From CAYGZM01 sp964354365 (GTDB taxonomy: Bacteria > Planctomycetota > Phycisphaerae > Sedimentisphaerales > Anaerobacaceae): DNA of 14,286 nt. Location of the stretch: contig CAYGZM010000097.1 in NCBI GenBank assembly GCA_964354365.1, positions 1 to 14,286 on the forward strand, written 5' to 3'. Below, one piece after another: positions 5,740-12,993 of this stretch. Each line of letters begins with the position of its first letter. The stretch's first letter is position 1. Below the pieces are notes generated by a model that made no database searches, had not been told where the DNA came from, and worked only from the letters and a program-made list of their open reading frames with translations. Both the position numbers and the translations under genes were made by a program.

Positions 5740-7605
5740 TTGGAAACGAATGTTCTTGGCATCTCTGTCTTATTGCCGCTGATTGCGGGCTTTGTGCTGC
5801 TTTTCCTGCCGAAGAGGGCAAAGTCATTCTCCGGCATAGTGACTTTGGCGATTTCGGCTGTTGCGCTTGTGCTGGCGGTCGTGATATTTACCGGGGGCGG
5901 TTCGAGTTACGCACGGCCTCTTGTCCAGATAGGCGATCTGAGGCTGGACCTGCTGCTCAACGCAACAAGGCTCGGTTCATTCATATTGATGTTCGCAATG
6001 GGCTTCGGCCTTTTGATAACAGTGTATTCGCTCAAATCAATGGCGGGGTCGGAACGCCTCAACGAGTATTACGGCGCGATTCTGCTGACGATAGGCGGCT
6101 CAGCGGGGATACTTCTGTCGGACAACCTGCTGTTTTTGCTGATATTCTGGGAGATTGTGACCGTTTCGCTGTATCTTCTGATCACTACCGGCGGAAAGAA
6201 TTCCAATTTTGCCGCGACGAAGAGTTTCGCAATGATAGGCGCGTCGGATGCGGCTTTTCTACTCGGCGTGCTGATGGTATGGAAGCTGTCGGGCACACTT
6301 GTCATCTCGCAGATCAGCCTGGCGACGAGCGGCACGCTTGCAATCATCGCATTTCTGCTGCTATTGACGGCGGCGATCACGAAGGCAGGTTCGATGCCTT
6401 TGCATACCTGGCTGCCCACGAGCGGGGAGTACGCCCCAAGCTCAGTCATGGCGCTTTTGCCGGCGGCGATTGATAAGCTTTTGGGGATTTACCTGCTGGT
6501 GTTGATTGTCAGAGAGCTTTTTATTCTCAAATCGACGGGTTTGAGCATTCTGCTGGCCGTTATCGGGACAGGGACAATTGTAATTGCCGTGATGATTGCG
6601 ATGGTTCAGCACAATGTCAAACGGCTGCTGGCCTTCCACGCAGTGAGCCAGGTCGGGTACATGATACTCGGTATTGCGACAATGACGCCGGTTGGCATAG
6701 CCGGGGGAATCTTCCACATGCTCAACAACGCGATATATAAATGCTGCCTGTTCCTGTGCGGCGGGGCGGTTGAGCAACAGACGGGCACGGCCGAGCTTGA
6801 GGAGCTGGGCGGGCTGGGCGAAAAGATGCCGTTGACCTTCACGGCTGCGCTCATTGCCGCCTTGAGCATTTCCGGGATACCGCCCCTGAATGGGTTCGTC
6901 TCCAAGTGGATGGTGTATCAGGGCTTGATAGAGGCCGGGACCGGGCCGGAAGCCGGCGGAGCGGCGAAATTGTGGCCTATCTGGCTGGTTGCCGCTATGT
7001 TCGGAAGCGCACTGACTCTCGCATCGTTTGTCAAGATCATACACTCGATATTCCTGTCTCGCTCGCCGGACAAACTGAAGGGCGTGAAGGAAGTCTCGCC
7101 GCTGATGTTTGTTCCGATGCTCGTGCTTGCGTTTCTGTGTGTGTTTTTTGGGATATTCTATTACGTGCCGTTGAAGACATTCATTTATCCGGCTTTGGGA
7201 ATTGCAGCCGACGCGGAGATTCTGAGCACGTGGGGTCCGGGGCTGGCCACAATCCTGATGTTAGTCGGTATCGGCGTTGGTGTGCTGATAGTGCTTATCG
7301 GCGGGCTGTTCGCCAGGAAGGTCAGAATTGTTCCAACGTGGACGTGCGGCGAAAAGCAGGCAAATGACGATATGATAATTCCGGGGACGCATTTCTATAA
7401 GACGGTTTCTTCTATGGGAGGGCTGCGGCAGCTTTATTCCGGGCAGGAGAAGGGGTACTTTGATCCGTATGACCAGAGCGGGAAGGTCGGGTTGGCCGTG
7501 ACAAGCTTTCTCAAATGGCTGCATTGCGGGGTTCTGCCGGTATATCTGACCTGGGTGACTCTTGGTTTGTTGATAGTCCTGTTTGCAGTTTGCAAAATCT
7601 GGTGA
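5740..7605 (+). CDS. NuoL/EchA/HyfB-like antiporter-type membrane subunit
   Basis: This 621-residue polytopic protein belongs to the proton-conducting transporter family (complex I NuoL, MrpA, EchA/HycC). Ion-path residues are present: E138 in FWEIVT (TM5), K215 in KAGSMPLHTWLP (TM7), K246, and K334 in the helix equivalent to the one bearing NuoL K342; the usual His four residues before that lysine is N330. The C-terminal tail has a cytoplasmic PTWTCGE segment (C536), as in EchA/HycC-type hydrogenase subunits, then a conserved-looking hydrophilic stretch and a final helix. It starts with TTG at 5740; GGAGGA at 5726-5731 is well placed for it and no in-frame ATG is nearby. It begins one base after the large-subunit stop. 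It could also be seen as the N-terminal part of a split MrpA. Confidence 0.9.
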   Translation: METNVLGISVLLPLIAGFVLLFLPKRAKSFSGIVTLAISAVALVLAVVIFTGGGSSYARPLVQIGDLRLDLLLNATRLGSFILMFAMGFGLLITVYSLKSMAGSERLNEYYGAILLTIGGSAGILLSDNLLFLLIFWEIVTVSLYLLITTGGKNSNFAATKSFAMIGASDAAFLLGVLMVWKLSGTLVISQISLATSGTLAIIAFLLLLTAAITKAGSMPLHTWLPTSGEYAPSSVMALLPAAIDKLLGIYLLVLIVRELFILKSTGLSILLAVIGTGTIVIAVMIAMVQHNVKRLLAFHAVSQVGYMILGIATMTPVGIAGGIFHMLNNAIYKCCLFLCGGAVEQQTGTAELEELGGLGEKMPLTFTAALIAALSISGIPPLNGFVSKWMVYQGLIEAGTGPEAGGAAKLWPIWLVAAMFGSALTLASFVKIIHSIFLSRSPDKLKGVKEVSPLMFVPMLVLAFLCVFFGIFYYVPLKTFIYPALGIAADAEILSTWGPGLATILMLVGIGVGVLIVLIGGLFARKVRIVPTWTCGEKQANDDMIIPGTHFYKTVSSMGGLRQLYSGQEKGYFDPYDQSGKVGLAVTSFLKWLHCGVLPVYLTWVTLGLLIVLFAVCKIW

Positions 7606-7613
7606 GGGCGACT

Positions 7614-8165
7614 ATGACTATATTTTATATTTTGATGGTGTTTATGGTCATCGCGGCGATTATTGCGGTAGAGACCAAAGACCTGCTGGGCTCGATAATA
7701 TGCGTTGGCGCCATCGGCGCCGGCGGTTCACTGATGTTTCTGCTTCTGCTGGCGCCGGACATAGCTATTACCCAGATCGTGGTGGAGGTCTTAGGCCTGA
7801 TTATTATGATTCGCGCCACAATTTCGCGAGACCTGACCTTTATCACCGGTGACCGGGAGTTCTTCGGGACGGTTGTCTCAGTGGTTATTATCTTTGTAAT
7901 TCTTCTGGCAGGTATCAAGGTTCTTGAGACCCTGCCTGATTTTGGGACGCCCATCTTTGCAAAGATAGACGGCTCGCCTTCCCAGAGGTACGTGCAGAAA
8001 GGGCTGGCGGAAACCGGAGCGGCAAATATCGTTGCGGCGGTGATTCTGGATTATCGCGGCTATGATACGCTCGGTGAGGCAACGGTCCTCTTTACCTCGA
8101 TTCTGGGGGCAATGGTTATACTACGAAGGAAAAGCAGAAAACTGATAGAGGAACCAGACAGATGA
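7614..8165 (+). CDS. MbhD/MbhE-like protein (MrpA C-terminal domains as a separate gene)
   Basis: This 183-residue membrane protein has two parts. The first (about 1-95, DUF4040/MbhD-like) has several helices including LLLLAPDIAITQIVVEVLGL. The second (about 95-183, MbhE-like) has helices around AGIKVLETLP and the family block ETGAANIVAAVILDYRGYD-TLGEATVLFTSILG. In Bacillus-type Mrp antiporters both domains are the C-terminus of MrpA; in Pyrococcus MBH they are separate small subunits. Here the two are joined to each other but separate from the NuoL-like protein. The start is ATG 7614, 8 bases after the previous stop, with GGTGAGGG upstream. Its stop overlaps the ATG of mrpB. Confidence 0.88.
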   Translation: MTIFYILMVFMVIAAIIAVETKDLLGSIICVGAIGAGGSLMFLLLLAPDIAITQIVVEVLGLIIMIRATISRDLTFITGDREFFGTVVSVVIIFVILLAGIKVLETLPDFGTPIFAKIDGSPSQRYVQKGLAETGAANIVAAVILDYRGYDTLGEATVLFTSILGAMVILRRKSRKLIEEPDR

Positions 8166-8617
8166 AAGGGATGACGGTAATAGTAAAGACGGTCGCCAGC
8201 TGGGTGAAGGTGCTGATTTTCTTGTTCGGGATCAATATTGTCCTGTTCGGGCATCTCACGCCGGGGGGCGGTTTTGCCGGCGGTGTGATTCTGGCTTCTT
8301 CATACGTGTTGCTTATGCTGGCATTTGGCAGAGAGTTTGCGGAAGAGAATTTGCCTTTGCCTCTTGCCTCAAAGCTTGATTGCCTGGGGGCGTTTATGTT
8401 TGCTTTGATAGCGATTTTGGGAGTGGTGTTTGGCGGGTCGTTTTTCGTCAATTTCCTTTTTCAAAAGTATCTTCCCGGGCATGCGCTGCATCTTGTAAGC
8501 GCCGGCATCATACCGCTATGCAATATCGCTATCGGGTTGAAGGTTGGCGCATCATTATTTCTGGTGATTTTGATGCTTTCGGTAAGTTGTAAAGGCACGG
8601 ATTGCAGGTTTGAGTAG
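8162..8617 (+). CDS. mrpB: Mrp-type antiporter subunit B
   Basis: This 151-residue protein with about four helices carries the MnhB/MrpB signature HLTPGGGFAGG near residues 37-47, followed by helices of the MnhB domain. MrpB is a small membrane subunit of Na+/H+ antiporters and of MBH-type hydrogenases (MbhF), located between the MrpA-derived and MrpC/D subunits. The ATG overlaps the previous stop (ATGA at 8162). The last residues (KGTDCRFE) are hydrophilic. Confidence 0.92.
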   Translation: MKGMTVIVKTVASWVKVLIFLFGINIVLFGHLTPGGGFAGGVILASSYVLLMLAFGREFAEENLPLPLASKLDCLGAFMFALIAILGVVFGGSFFVNFLFQKYLPGHALHLVSAGIIPLCNIAIGLKVGASLFLVILMLSVSCKGTDCRFE

Positions 8618-8641
8618 CTAAACGATAGGAGCGAGAAAACG

Positions 8642-9010
8642 ATGCTTTATGCGTTATGCTTTTTGCTGTTTATGATCGGGCTGTACTGTGCGGTTGTGAA
8701 AAAGAACATGGTCAAGATTGTGATCGGCCTGGCAATTATGGAATATGCGGTCAACCTCTTCCTGATTATGCTTGGCTATCGCGCAGGCGGCGCGGCGCCG
8801 ATTATCGACAGGACTTACCTGGAAGCGGGGACAGACAAGGTTGCTGCCAGTTTCATCAATGCGGCGGTTGACCCCCTGCCGCAGGCACTGGTGCTTACGT
8901 CGATCGTTATCAGCCTGGGCTCACTGGCGCTGATTATTGCGGTGTGTATTAGAATCTACGGGAAATACGGCACCTTCGATATTACAGAAATCAGGAGGCT
9001 AAAAGGATGA
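8642..9010 (+). CDS. mrpC: Mrp-type antiporter subunit C (NuoK-like)
   Basis: This 122-residue protein has three helices and the NuoK/MrpC layout: LYALCFLLFMIGLYCAVVKK, a middle helix IVIGLAIMEYAVNLFLIM with a membrane-embedded glutamate (E39) before the loop, and DPLPQALVLTSIVISLG, a strong MrpC signature, in the third. The E in the middle helix corresponds to one of the NuoK channel glutamates. AGGAG at 8627-8631 lies 10 bases before the ATG. Its stop overlaps the mrpD ATG (9007). Confidence 0.93.
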   Translation: MLYALCFLLFMIGLYCAVVKKNMVKIVIGLAIMEYAVNLFLIMLGYRAGGAAPIIDRTYLEAGTDKVAASFINAAVDPLPQALVLTSIVISLGSLALIIAVCIRIYGKYGTFDITEIRRLKG

Positions 9011-10545
9011 TCAAGGCCCTGCCTGCCTTTGTTGTGATCCCACTGGTAACAGCATTTGTCCTGCCTGTCCTGGGCAGAAAAGGCAAAGGCGCCGCCACGG
9101 TTTTGGCCAATCTGGCCACTATGGCGCTGCTCGTGCTGGCCGTTGCCTCGATTGGCAAATCGGGCATTTACGAGGTGGGTAATTGGTCCTTCCGGGTCGG
9201 AATTGTGCTTGTGCTTGACGGTTTAAGCTCTCTTTTGCTCTTGGCTATCGGCATTGTCAGCACCGCTGCGATGCTTTTCAGCGCAAAATATATGGAACAA
9301 TACACCGCCAAGTCGAAGTACCTGAGCTTGTTTATGCTTATGGTTGCAGGCATGAACGGGCTGGTGATATCGGGCGACATCTTCAACGTGTTTGTGTTCC
9401 TTGAGATTGCTTCACTTGCATCTTATGCGTTGGTCGGCTTTGGCTGTGAGGAAGAAGAGCTGGAAGCATCATTCAAATATATGGTGCTGGGCAGCGTTGC
9501 TTCTTCATTCATACTGTTCGGGATTGCACTTATCTACGGGAATACGGCTTCTCTGAACATGGCCTGTGTTTCGGAAGCTATCCAGCGTTCAGGCATGAAT
9601 GCCGGTCTTGCGTTTGCCTTGGCACTCATTATCGCCGGCTTTGGCCTGAAGGCCGCACTTGTGCCGTTCCACGCGTGGCTGCCGGATGCGCACCCGTCGG
9701 CCCCCGCCCCGATTTCGGCAATGCTCTCCGGCGTCCTGATAAAATCCCTCGGCGTCTATGCTCTTGTCCGCATAGTGTTCAACGTTTATGGGGTCTCGGT
9801 TGCGGTGGCCTGGATATTGATCGCGCTTGGGATTTTGAGCATGGTTGTTGGCGTGTTTTTGGCTGTGGGGCAGTGGGATTTTAAGCGGCTGCTTGCCTAT
9901 CACAGTATCTCGCAGATGGGTTATGTTGTCCTCGGCATTGCTATCGGCGCTCTGATTCTCGCGCAAGGGGGCAGCGTTGCCTGGGCCTCTTTGGCTATCT
10001 TGGGCGGTTTGTTCCACTTGGTCAATCACGCCGTTTTCAAATCGCTGTTGTTCCTTGCAAGCGGCTCGATACAAATGGCAACCGGCACGAGGAACCTCAA
10101 GCAGCTTGGCGGACTCGCACAGAGAATGCCTGTGACCCGCGCAACCTGTGCCATTGCATCAGCTTCCATCGCAGGAGTTCCCCCCTTTAATGGGTTTTGG
10201 AGCAAGCTTATTCTTGTGGTTGCGGCCGTCCAGGCCGGTCTGCTCTGGGTAGCAGCGGTAACCGTCCTCGTCAGCCTGGTCACACTCATTTCATTCCTGA
10301 AGGTCCACAGGTACGCCTTTCTTGGCGACCTGCCGGAGAATCTGCATCAGACGCGGGAAAGCAGCGGTTTGATGCTTGTTTCGATGGGATTTCTGGCCTG
10401 CTTATGTGTTTTGATGGGGTTGCTGCTGTTAGTGCCGTCTCTGAAAGAAAGCATACTCGACCCTGCCGTGAAGGTGCTGACAGACGGCCTGAATTATTCA
10501 CGTTGGATGATGGACATGCAAGCAGCACGAGGCAAGATATTATGA
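9007..10545 (+). CDS. mrpD: Mrp-type antiporter subunit D (NuoM/N-like; MbhH type)
   Basis: This 512-residue polytopic antiporter-type subunit is a distant paralog of the NuoL-like protein at 5740. It has E133 in FVFLEIASLASY (TM5, equivalent to MrpD E137), K215 in GLKAALVPFHAWLPDAHP (TM7, equivalent to K219), K246, and NHAVFKSLLFL with H342 and K346. All expected ion-path residues are therefore intact. In MBH the equivalent MbhH is the single large antiporter subunit, and the Na+/H+ path is assigned to it with its small neighbours. ATGA overlaps bind it to mrpC upstream and mrpE downstream. Confidence 0.94.
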   Translation: MIKALPAFVVIPLVTAFVLPVLGRKGKGAATVLANLATMALLVLAVASIGKSGIYEVGNWSFRVGIVLVLDGLSSLLLLAIGIVSTAAMLFSAKYMEQYTAKSKYLSLFMLMVAGMNGLVISGDIFNVFVFLEIASLASYALVGFGCEEEELEASFKYMVLGSVASSFILFGIALIYGNTASLNMACVSEAIQRSGMNAGLAFALALIIAGFGLKAALVPFHAWLPDAHPSAPAPISAMLSGVLIKSLGVYALVRIVFNVYGVSVAVAWILIALGILSMVVGVFLAVGQWDFKRLLAYHSISQMGYVVLGIAIGALILAQGGSVAWASLAILGGLFHLVNHAVFKSLLFLASGSIQMATGTRNLKQLGGLAQRMPVTRATCAIASASIAGVPPFNGFWSKLILVVAAVQAGLLWVAAVTVLVSLVTLISFLKVHRYAFLGDLPENLHQTRESSGLMLVSMGFLACLCVLMGLLLLVPSLKESILDPAVKVLTDGLNYSRWMMDMQAARGKIL

Positions 10546-11045
10546 GGCGATTGATCTATTTCATTTTGGCGTTTATTGTCTGGGTCGCAGTGGCATGGCC
10601 GTTCGTCGATGGCCGCGTCGATATCCAGGTGGTGGTCGCGGGCCTGATAGCGTCTCTTCTTGTGGCCGTCCTCTTTCACGAGATGCTGCCAAAGGAGCAC
10701 CACGTGTTTATTTCGCCTGTACGGGTGTTCTGGTTTCTGGCTTACGTGCCTGTGTTTGTCTATTTTCTGCTAAGGGCCAACTTCGATGTTGTCTATCGCG
10801 CACTGCATCCTAAGATGCCGATAAAGCCGGGGATTGTGAAGATAAAAACGAATCTGAAGACGGACTCTGCGATTACTGCACTGGCCAATTCCATCACCCT
10901 GACGCCTGGGACTATGACGGTGGACGTGACGGACGACGGTTTTCTGTACATTCATTGGATAAATGTCAAGTCGGATGACATCGAGCAGGCAACGAAGTCT
11001 ATCTCACAGACGTTTGAGTGGTTCATCAAGAGAATCTTTGAATAG
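10542..11045 (+). CDS. mrpE: Mrp-type antiporter subunit E
   Basis: This 167-residue protein has two or three N-terminal helices (IYFILAFIVWVAVAWPF, VVVAGLIASLLVAVLF, FWFLAYVPVFVYFLL) and a soluble C-terminal domain containing LANSITLTPGTMTVDV (about 119-134), the strongest MnhE signature, followed by WINV. MrpE (MbhA in MBH) is an accessory, probably assembly or structural subunit. The start is ATG 10542 within the ATGA overlap with mrpD; in-frame sequence further upstream lies inside mrpD and does not look like MrpE. Confidence 0.92.
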   Translation: MRRLIYFILAFIVWVAVAWPFVDGRVDIQVVVAGLIASLLVAVLFHEMLPKEHHVFISPVRVFWFLAYVPVFVYFLLRANFDVVYRALHPKMPIKPGIVKIKTNLKTDSAITALANSITLTPGTMTVDVTDDGFLYIHWINVKSDDIEQATKSISQTFEWFIKRIFE

Positions 11046-11057
11046 AAAGAGGTGCCC

Positions 11058-11315
11058 GTGATAACGCTGTTTTACATCGGTTTGTGCGTGTGTTGTTTCC
11101 TGTGCCTTTACCGAATAGGTCGAGGTCCGACGGCGCCGGACAGGACGGTGGCCATTGACATATTGGGCATTGTGATAGTTGGGTTCAGCGGCCTGCTCGG
11201 GGTGGTTACCGGGAAGGACTTCTATCTCAACGTAGCTCTTGCGTGGGCATTGCTTAGCTTCATAGGCACTATTGCATTGGCGAAGTTTTTGGAGGGCAGA
11301 AGTTTCGATGAGTGA
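11058..11315 (+). CDS. mrpF: Mrp-type antiporter subunit F
   Basis: This 85-residue protein with three helices shows the MrpF pattern: a short first helix, the charged loop YRIGRGPTAPDRTVAIDILG (RGP-xx-DR is the family signature), then two hydrophobic helices. It corresponds to MbhB of MBH. Two GTG starts are possible, 11052 and 11058. The second is preferred because AAGAGG ends at 11052, five bases before it, while at 11052 the site would overlap the start. The end overlaps mrpG by 8 bases. Confidence 0.87.
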   Translation: MITLFYIGLCVCCFLCLYRIGRGPTAPDRTVAIDILGIVIVGFSGLLGVVTGKDFYLNVALAWALLSFIGTIALAKFLEGRSFDE

Positions 11316-11646
11316 TATTATTGGATACATACTGATAGGAATTGGCATTCTTTTTGACATATTCGGCTGCATCGGGCTGGTTCGGTTTCCTGATGTCTAT
11401 AACCGTCTGCAGGCCTCGACAAAGTGCGTGACTCTGGGGACGATTTTGCTTTTGGTGGGTGTTGCGGTTATCGCCGGGTGGGGTGCGATGGCCGCCAAGG
11501 CGGCTATCTGCGCGGTGTTTATTTTGATAACTTCCCCTACGGCTGCCCACGCTATCGCCAAGGGGGCTTACGCGGCCGGGGTGCAAATGTGGGAAGGCAG
11601 CGTTGTTGACAAATACGCGGACGAAGCCGGCAAAAAGAACCCGTAG
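11308..11646 (+). CDS. mrpG: Mrp-type antiporter subunit G
   Basis: This 112-residue protein with three helices has the MnhG signature GLVRFPDVYNRLQASTK-TLGTIL (about 23-47) and the later SPTAAHAIAKGAY. It corresponds to MbhC of MBH and completes the B-G set. ATG 11308 is chosen: it is preceded by GGAGGG at 11291-11296 and gives the usual N-terminus; an in-frame extension to 11272 would be read from inside mrpF. Confidence 0.92.
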   Translation: MSDIIGYILIGIGILFDIFGCIGLVRFPDVYNRLQASTKCVTLGTILLLVGVAVIAGWGAMAAKAAICAVFILITSPTAAHAIAKGAYAAGVQMWEGSVVDKYADEAGKKNP

Positions 11647-11649
11647 TTT

Positions 11650-12342
11650 GTGGAGAAAACCGACCTGGCCGCGTTCGATACAACCGGGCGGGAGCTGAAG
11701 TATAGGAGTCCTAAATTGCGTTGGCCAAAACTAAGAGAGTTGAAGGAAGCCGTTATAGCAGTATCTTCGACGCTGTCGGGACGTCGGTTCACGACCAAGT
11801 TTCCGGCGGCGCCTTGCCAAGTGCCGGAAAGATACAGGGGCAAACCTGAGTTCGACCTGGATACGTGTATTGGCTGCGGGGCGTGCGTGAACGTGTGCCC
11901 CGCGGCAGGGTGCCTGACTATGGTGGATGACCTCGAAGCGGATCCGCCGGTCAGAAAGATTAGCCACCGATACGACACCTGCATTTTCTGCGGCAACTGC
12001 CAGGACAACTGCACCACTGAAACCGGCATAAAACTGTCGAACAAGTGGGACCTGGCCACTCTAAACAGAGAAGATACGCTCGAGACTCACGAATTCGAGC
12101 TTCAGATGTGCGAGAAATGCGGGGCGATGATAGGGACGAAGAAGCATCTGGTCTGGCTGTATGAAAGGCTCGGTCCGTTGGCCTATACGAATCCGTCGCT
12201 GCTGATGGCCAAGGGCGGCGAGCTGCTTAAAGGGTCCGAAGATGTTCGGTCCCGGGAGCAGGCCGGCAAAGGCGTGCAGGCGAGCGATTTTATGCGGATA
12301 CTGTGCCCCAAGTGCAAATGCGAGCTGAACATTCGGCTGTAA
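11650..12342 (+). CDS. HycF/NuoI-like 2[4Fe-4S] ferredoxin subunit with C-terminal zinc-ribbon-like tail
   Basis: This 230-residue soluble electron carrier shows RYRGKPE, then C73-x2-C76-x2-C79-x3-C83-P and C111-x2-C114-x2-C117-x3-C121-T, the two [4Fe-4S] motifs of NuoI-type subunits that link electron input to the NiFe module. After the ferredoxin domain come CEKC (154, 157) and CPKCKC (219, 222, 224), a CxxC...CxxC layout also found in E. coli HycF, compatible with a zinc ribbon. The Pro after the second motif is Thr. The start is GTG 11650, 3 bases after mrpG; its ribosome-binding site is weak, so a later start within the first 40 residues cannot be excluded. It corresponds to MbhN but is longer. 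Confidence 0.88.
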   Translation: MEKTDLAAFDTTGRELKYRSPKLRWPKLRELKEAVIAVSSTLSGRRFTTKFPAAPCQVPERYRGKPEFDLDTCIGCGACVNVCPAAGCLTMVDDLEADPPVRKISHRYDTCIFCGNCQDNCTTETGIKLSNKWDLATLNREDTLETHEFELQMCEKCGAMIGTKKHLVWLYERLGPLAYTNPSLLMAKGGELLKGSEDVRSREQAGKGVQASDFMRILCPKCKCELNIRL

Positions 12343-12371
12343 AACTGATTATTGATAATTGATGATTGGTT
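12343..12371. repeat. AT-rich heptamer micro-repeat before the protease gene
   Basis: ATTGATA (12351-12357), ATTGATG (12358-12364) and ATTGGTT (12365-12371) form a 7-base-period tandem run in a short AT-rich spacer. This is the second AT-rich insertion in the operon and sits just where an in-frame TTG would otherwise extend the next gene. Confidence 0.5.
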
Positions 12372-12387
12372 TTCTATCAGCAGATGT

Positions 12388-12873
12388 ATGAACGAGAGGC
12401 AACGACTCTTCGAGCAGCTAAGCGCTTTTCGCAATTCAGCGACCGTCATAGTCGGCATTGGAAACGTATTGAAAGGCGACGACGCGGTTGGGCCGCTTGT
12501 CTGCGAACAGCTTGCGGGCAAAGTGTGTGCGGAGGTGATTGATGCGGGCGCCGTGCCTGAGAACTACATCCAGCCTATCATAAGGAAAAATCCACAGACT
12601 TTACTGATCATTGATGCGATTGACTTTGCGGCCGCCGCGGGGACGATAAATGTGTTCAGGCCCGACCAGCTCGGTTCGGCTGCCATATCAACGCATACGC
12701 TTTCTCCTCGATTGTTTGTTGATATGATCAGGCGGGATATTGAGGTGGATGTGTATTTTGTCGGCATCCAGCCGGCGCAGACTGAGCTGGGCCGGGCTTT
12801 GTCTTCGCCTGTTGACCAGGCGCTTCAACAGCTCATACAGACTCTTGCCGAGGTCTTCCCTGTGAGTGTGTGA
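12388..12873 (+). CDS. hycI: Hydrogenase maturation protease (HycI family)
   Basis: This 161-residue cytoplasmic endopeptidase removes the C-terminal tail of the NiFe large subunit after nickel insertion. It aligns well by eye with E. coli HycI: GIGNVLKGDDAVGP (23-36), IDAGAVPENYI (51-61), LLIIDAIDF (72-80), STHTLSP (101-107) and a VDVYFVGIQP strand. The HycI nickel-sensing residues D16, D62 and H90 correspond to D32, D76 and H103. ATG 12388 is preferred; an in-frame TTG at 12352 would add 12 residues encoded by the AT-rich repeat. No strong ribosome-binding site is seen. It is the last gene of the operon and pairs logically with the tail-bearing large subunit. Confidence 0.92.
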   Translation: MNERQRLFEQLSAFRNSATVIVGIGNVLKGDDAVGPLVCEQLAGKVCAEVIDAGAVPENYIQPIIRKNPQTLLIIDAIDFAAAAGTINVFRPDQLGSAAISTHTLSPRLFVDMIRRDIEVDVYFVGIQPAQTELGRALSSPVDQALQQLIQTLAEVFPVSV

Positions 12874-12897
12874 CTGTTGTGCGTCCTTTTCGAGCAA

Positions 12898-12917
12898 GCC
12901 CGCTGCAGCGGGTCTTT
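12898..12917 (+). terminator. Possible operon-end hairpin
   Basis: CCCGCTGCAGCGGG (12899-12912) is a perfect 14-base palindrome, flanked by a G that can wobble-pair with the next T, and followed by TCTTTA. It sits 25 bases after the hycI stop. The stem is short and the T-run poor, so it may be a weak terminator or simply part of the repeat debris. Confidence 0.35.
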
Positions 12918-12939
12918 AGAGCGGAGCGAAAACACGAAC

Positions 12940-12993
12940 CGTCATTCCGGGCCCGGCGAAAAAACAAAGTGTCATTCCGAGCGGAGTCGAATG
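12940..12993. repeat. Two GTCATTCCG dispersed-repeat-like elements
   Basis: GTCATTCCGGGCCCGGCG (from 12941, containing the palindrome CCGGGCCCGG at 12947-12956) and GTCATTCCGAGCGGAGTCGA (from 12971) share their first nine bases. Similar GTCATTCCGAGCG sequences are, from memory, common as intergenic repeats in many bacterial genomes. Confidence 0.55.

Noticed and set aside
10197..10541. N-terminal extension of mrpE
   Set aside because: The extension lies wholly inside mrpD in another frame and is low-complexity Arg/Gly-rich sequence; MrpE family proteins start at the 10542 Met.
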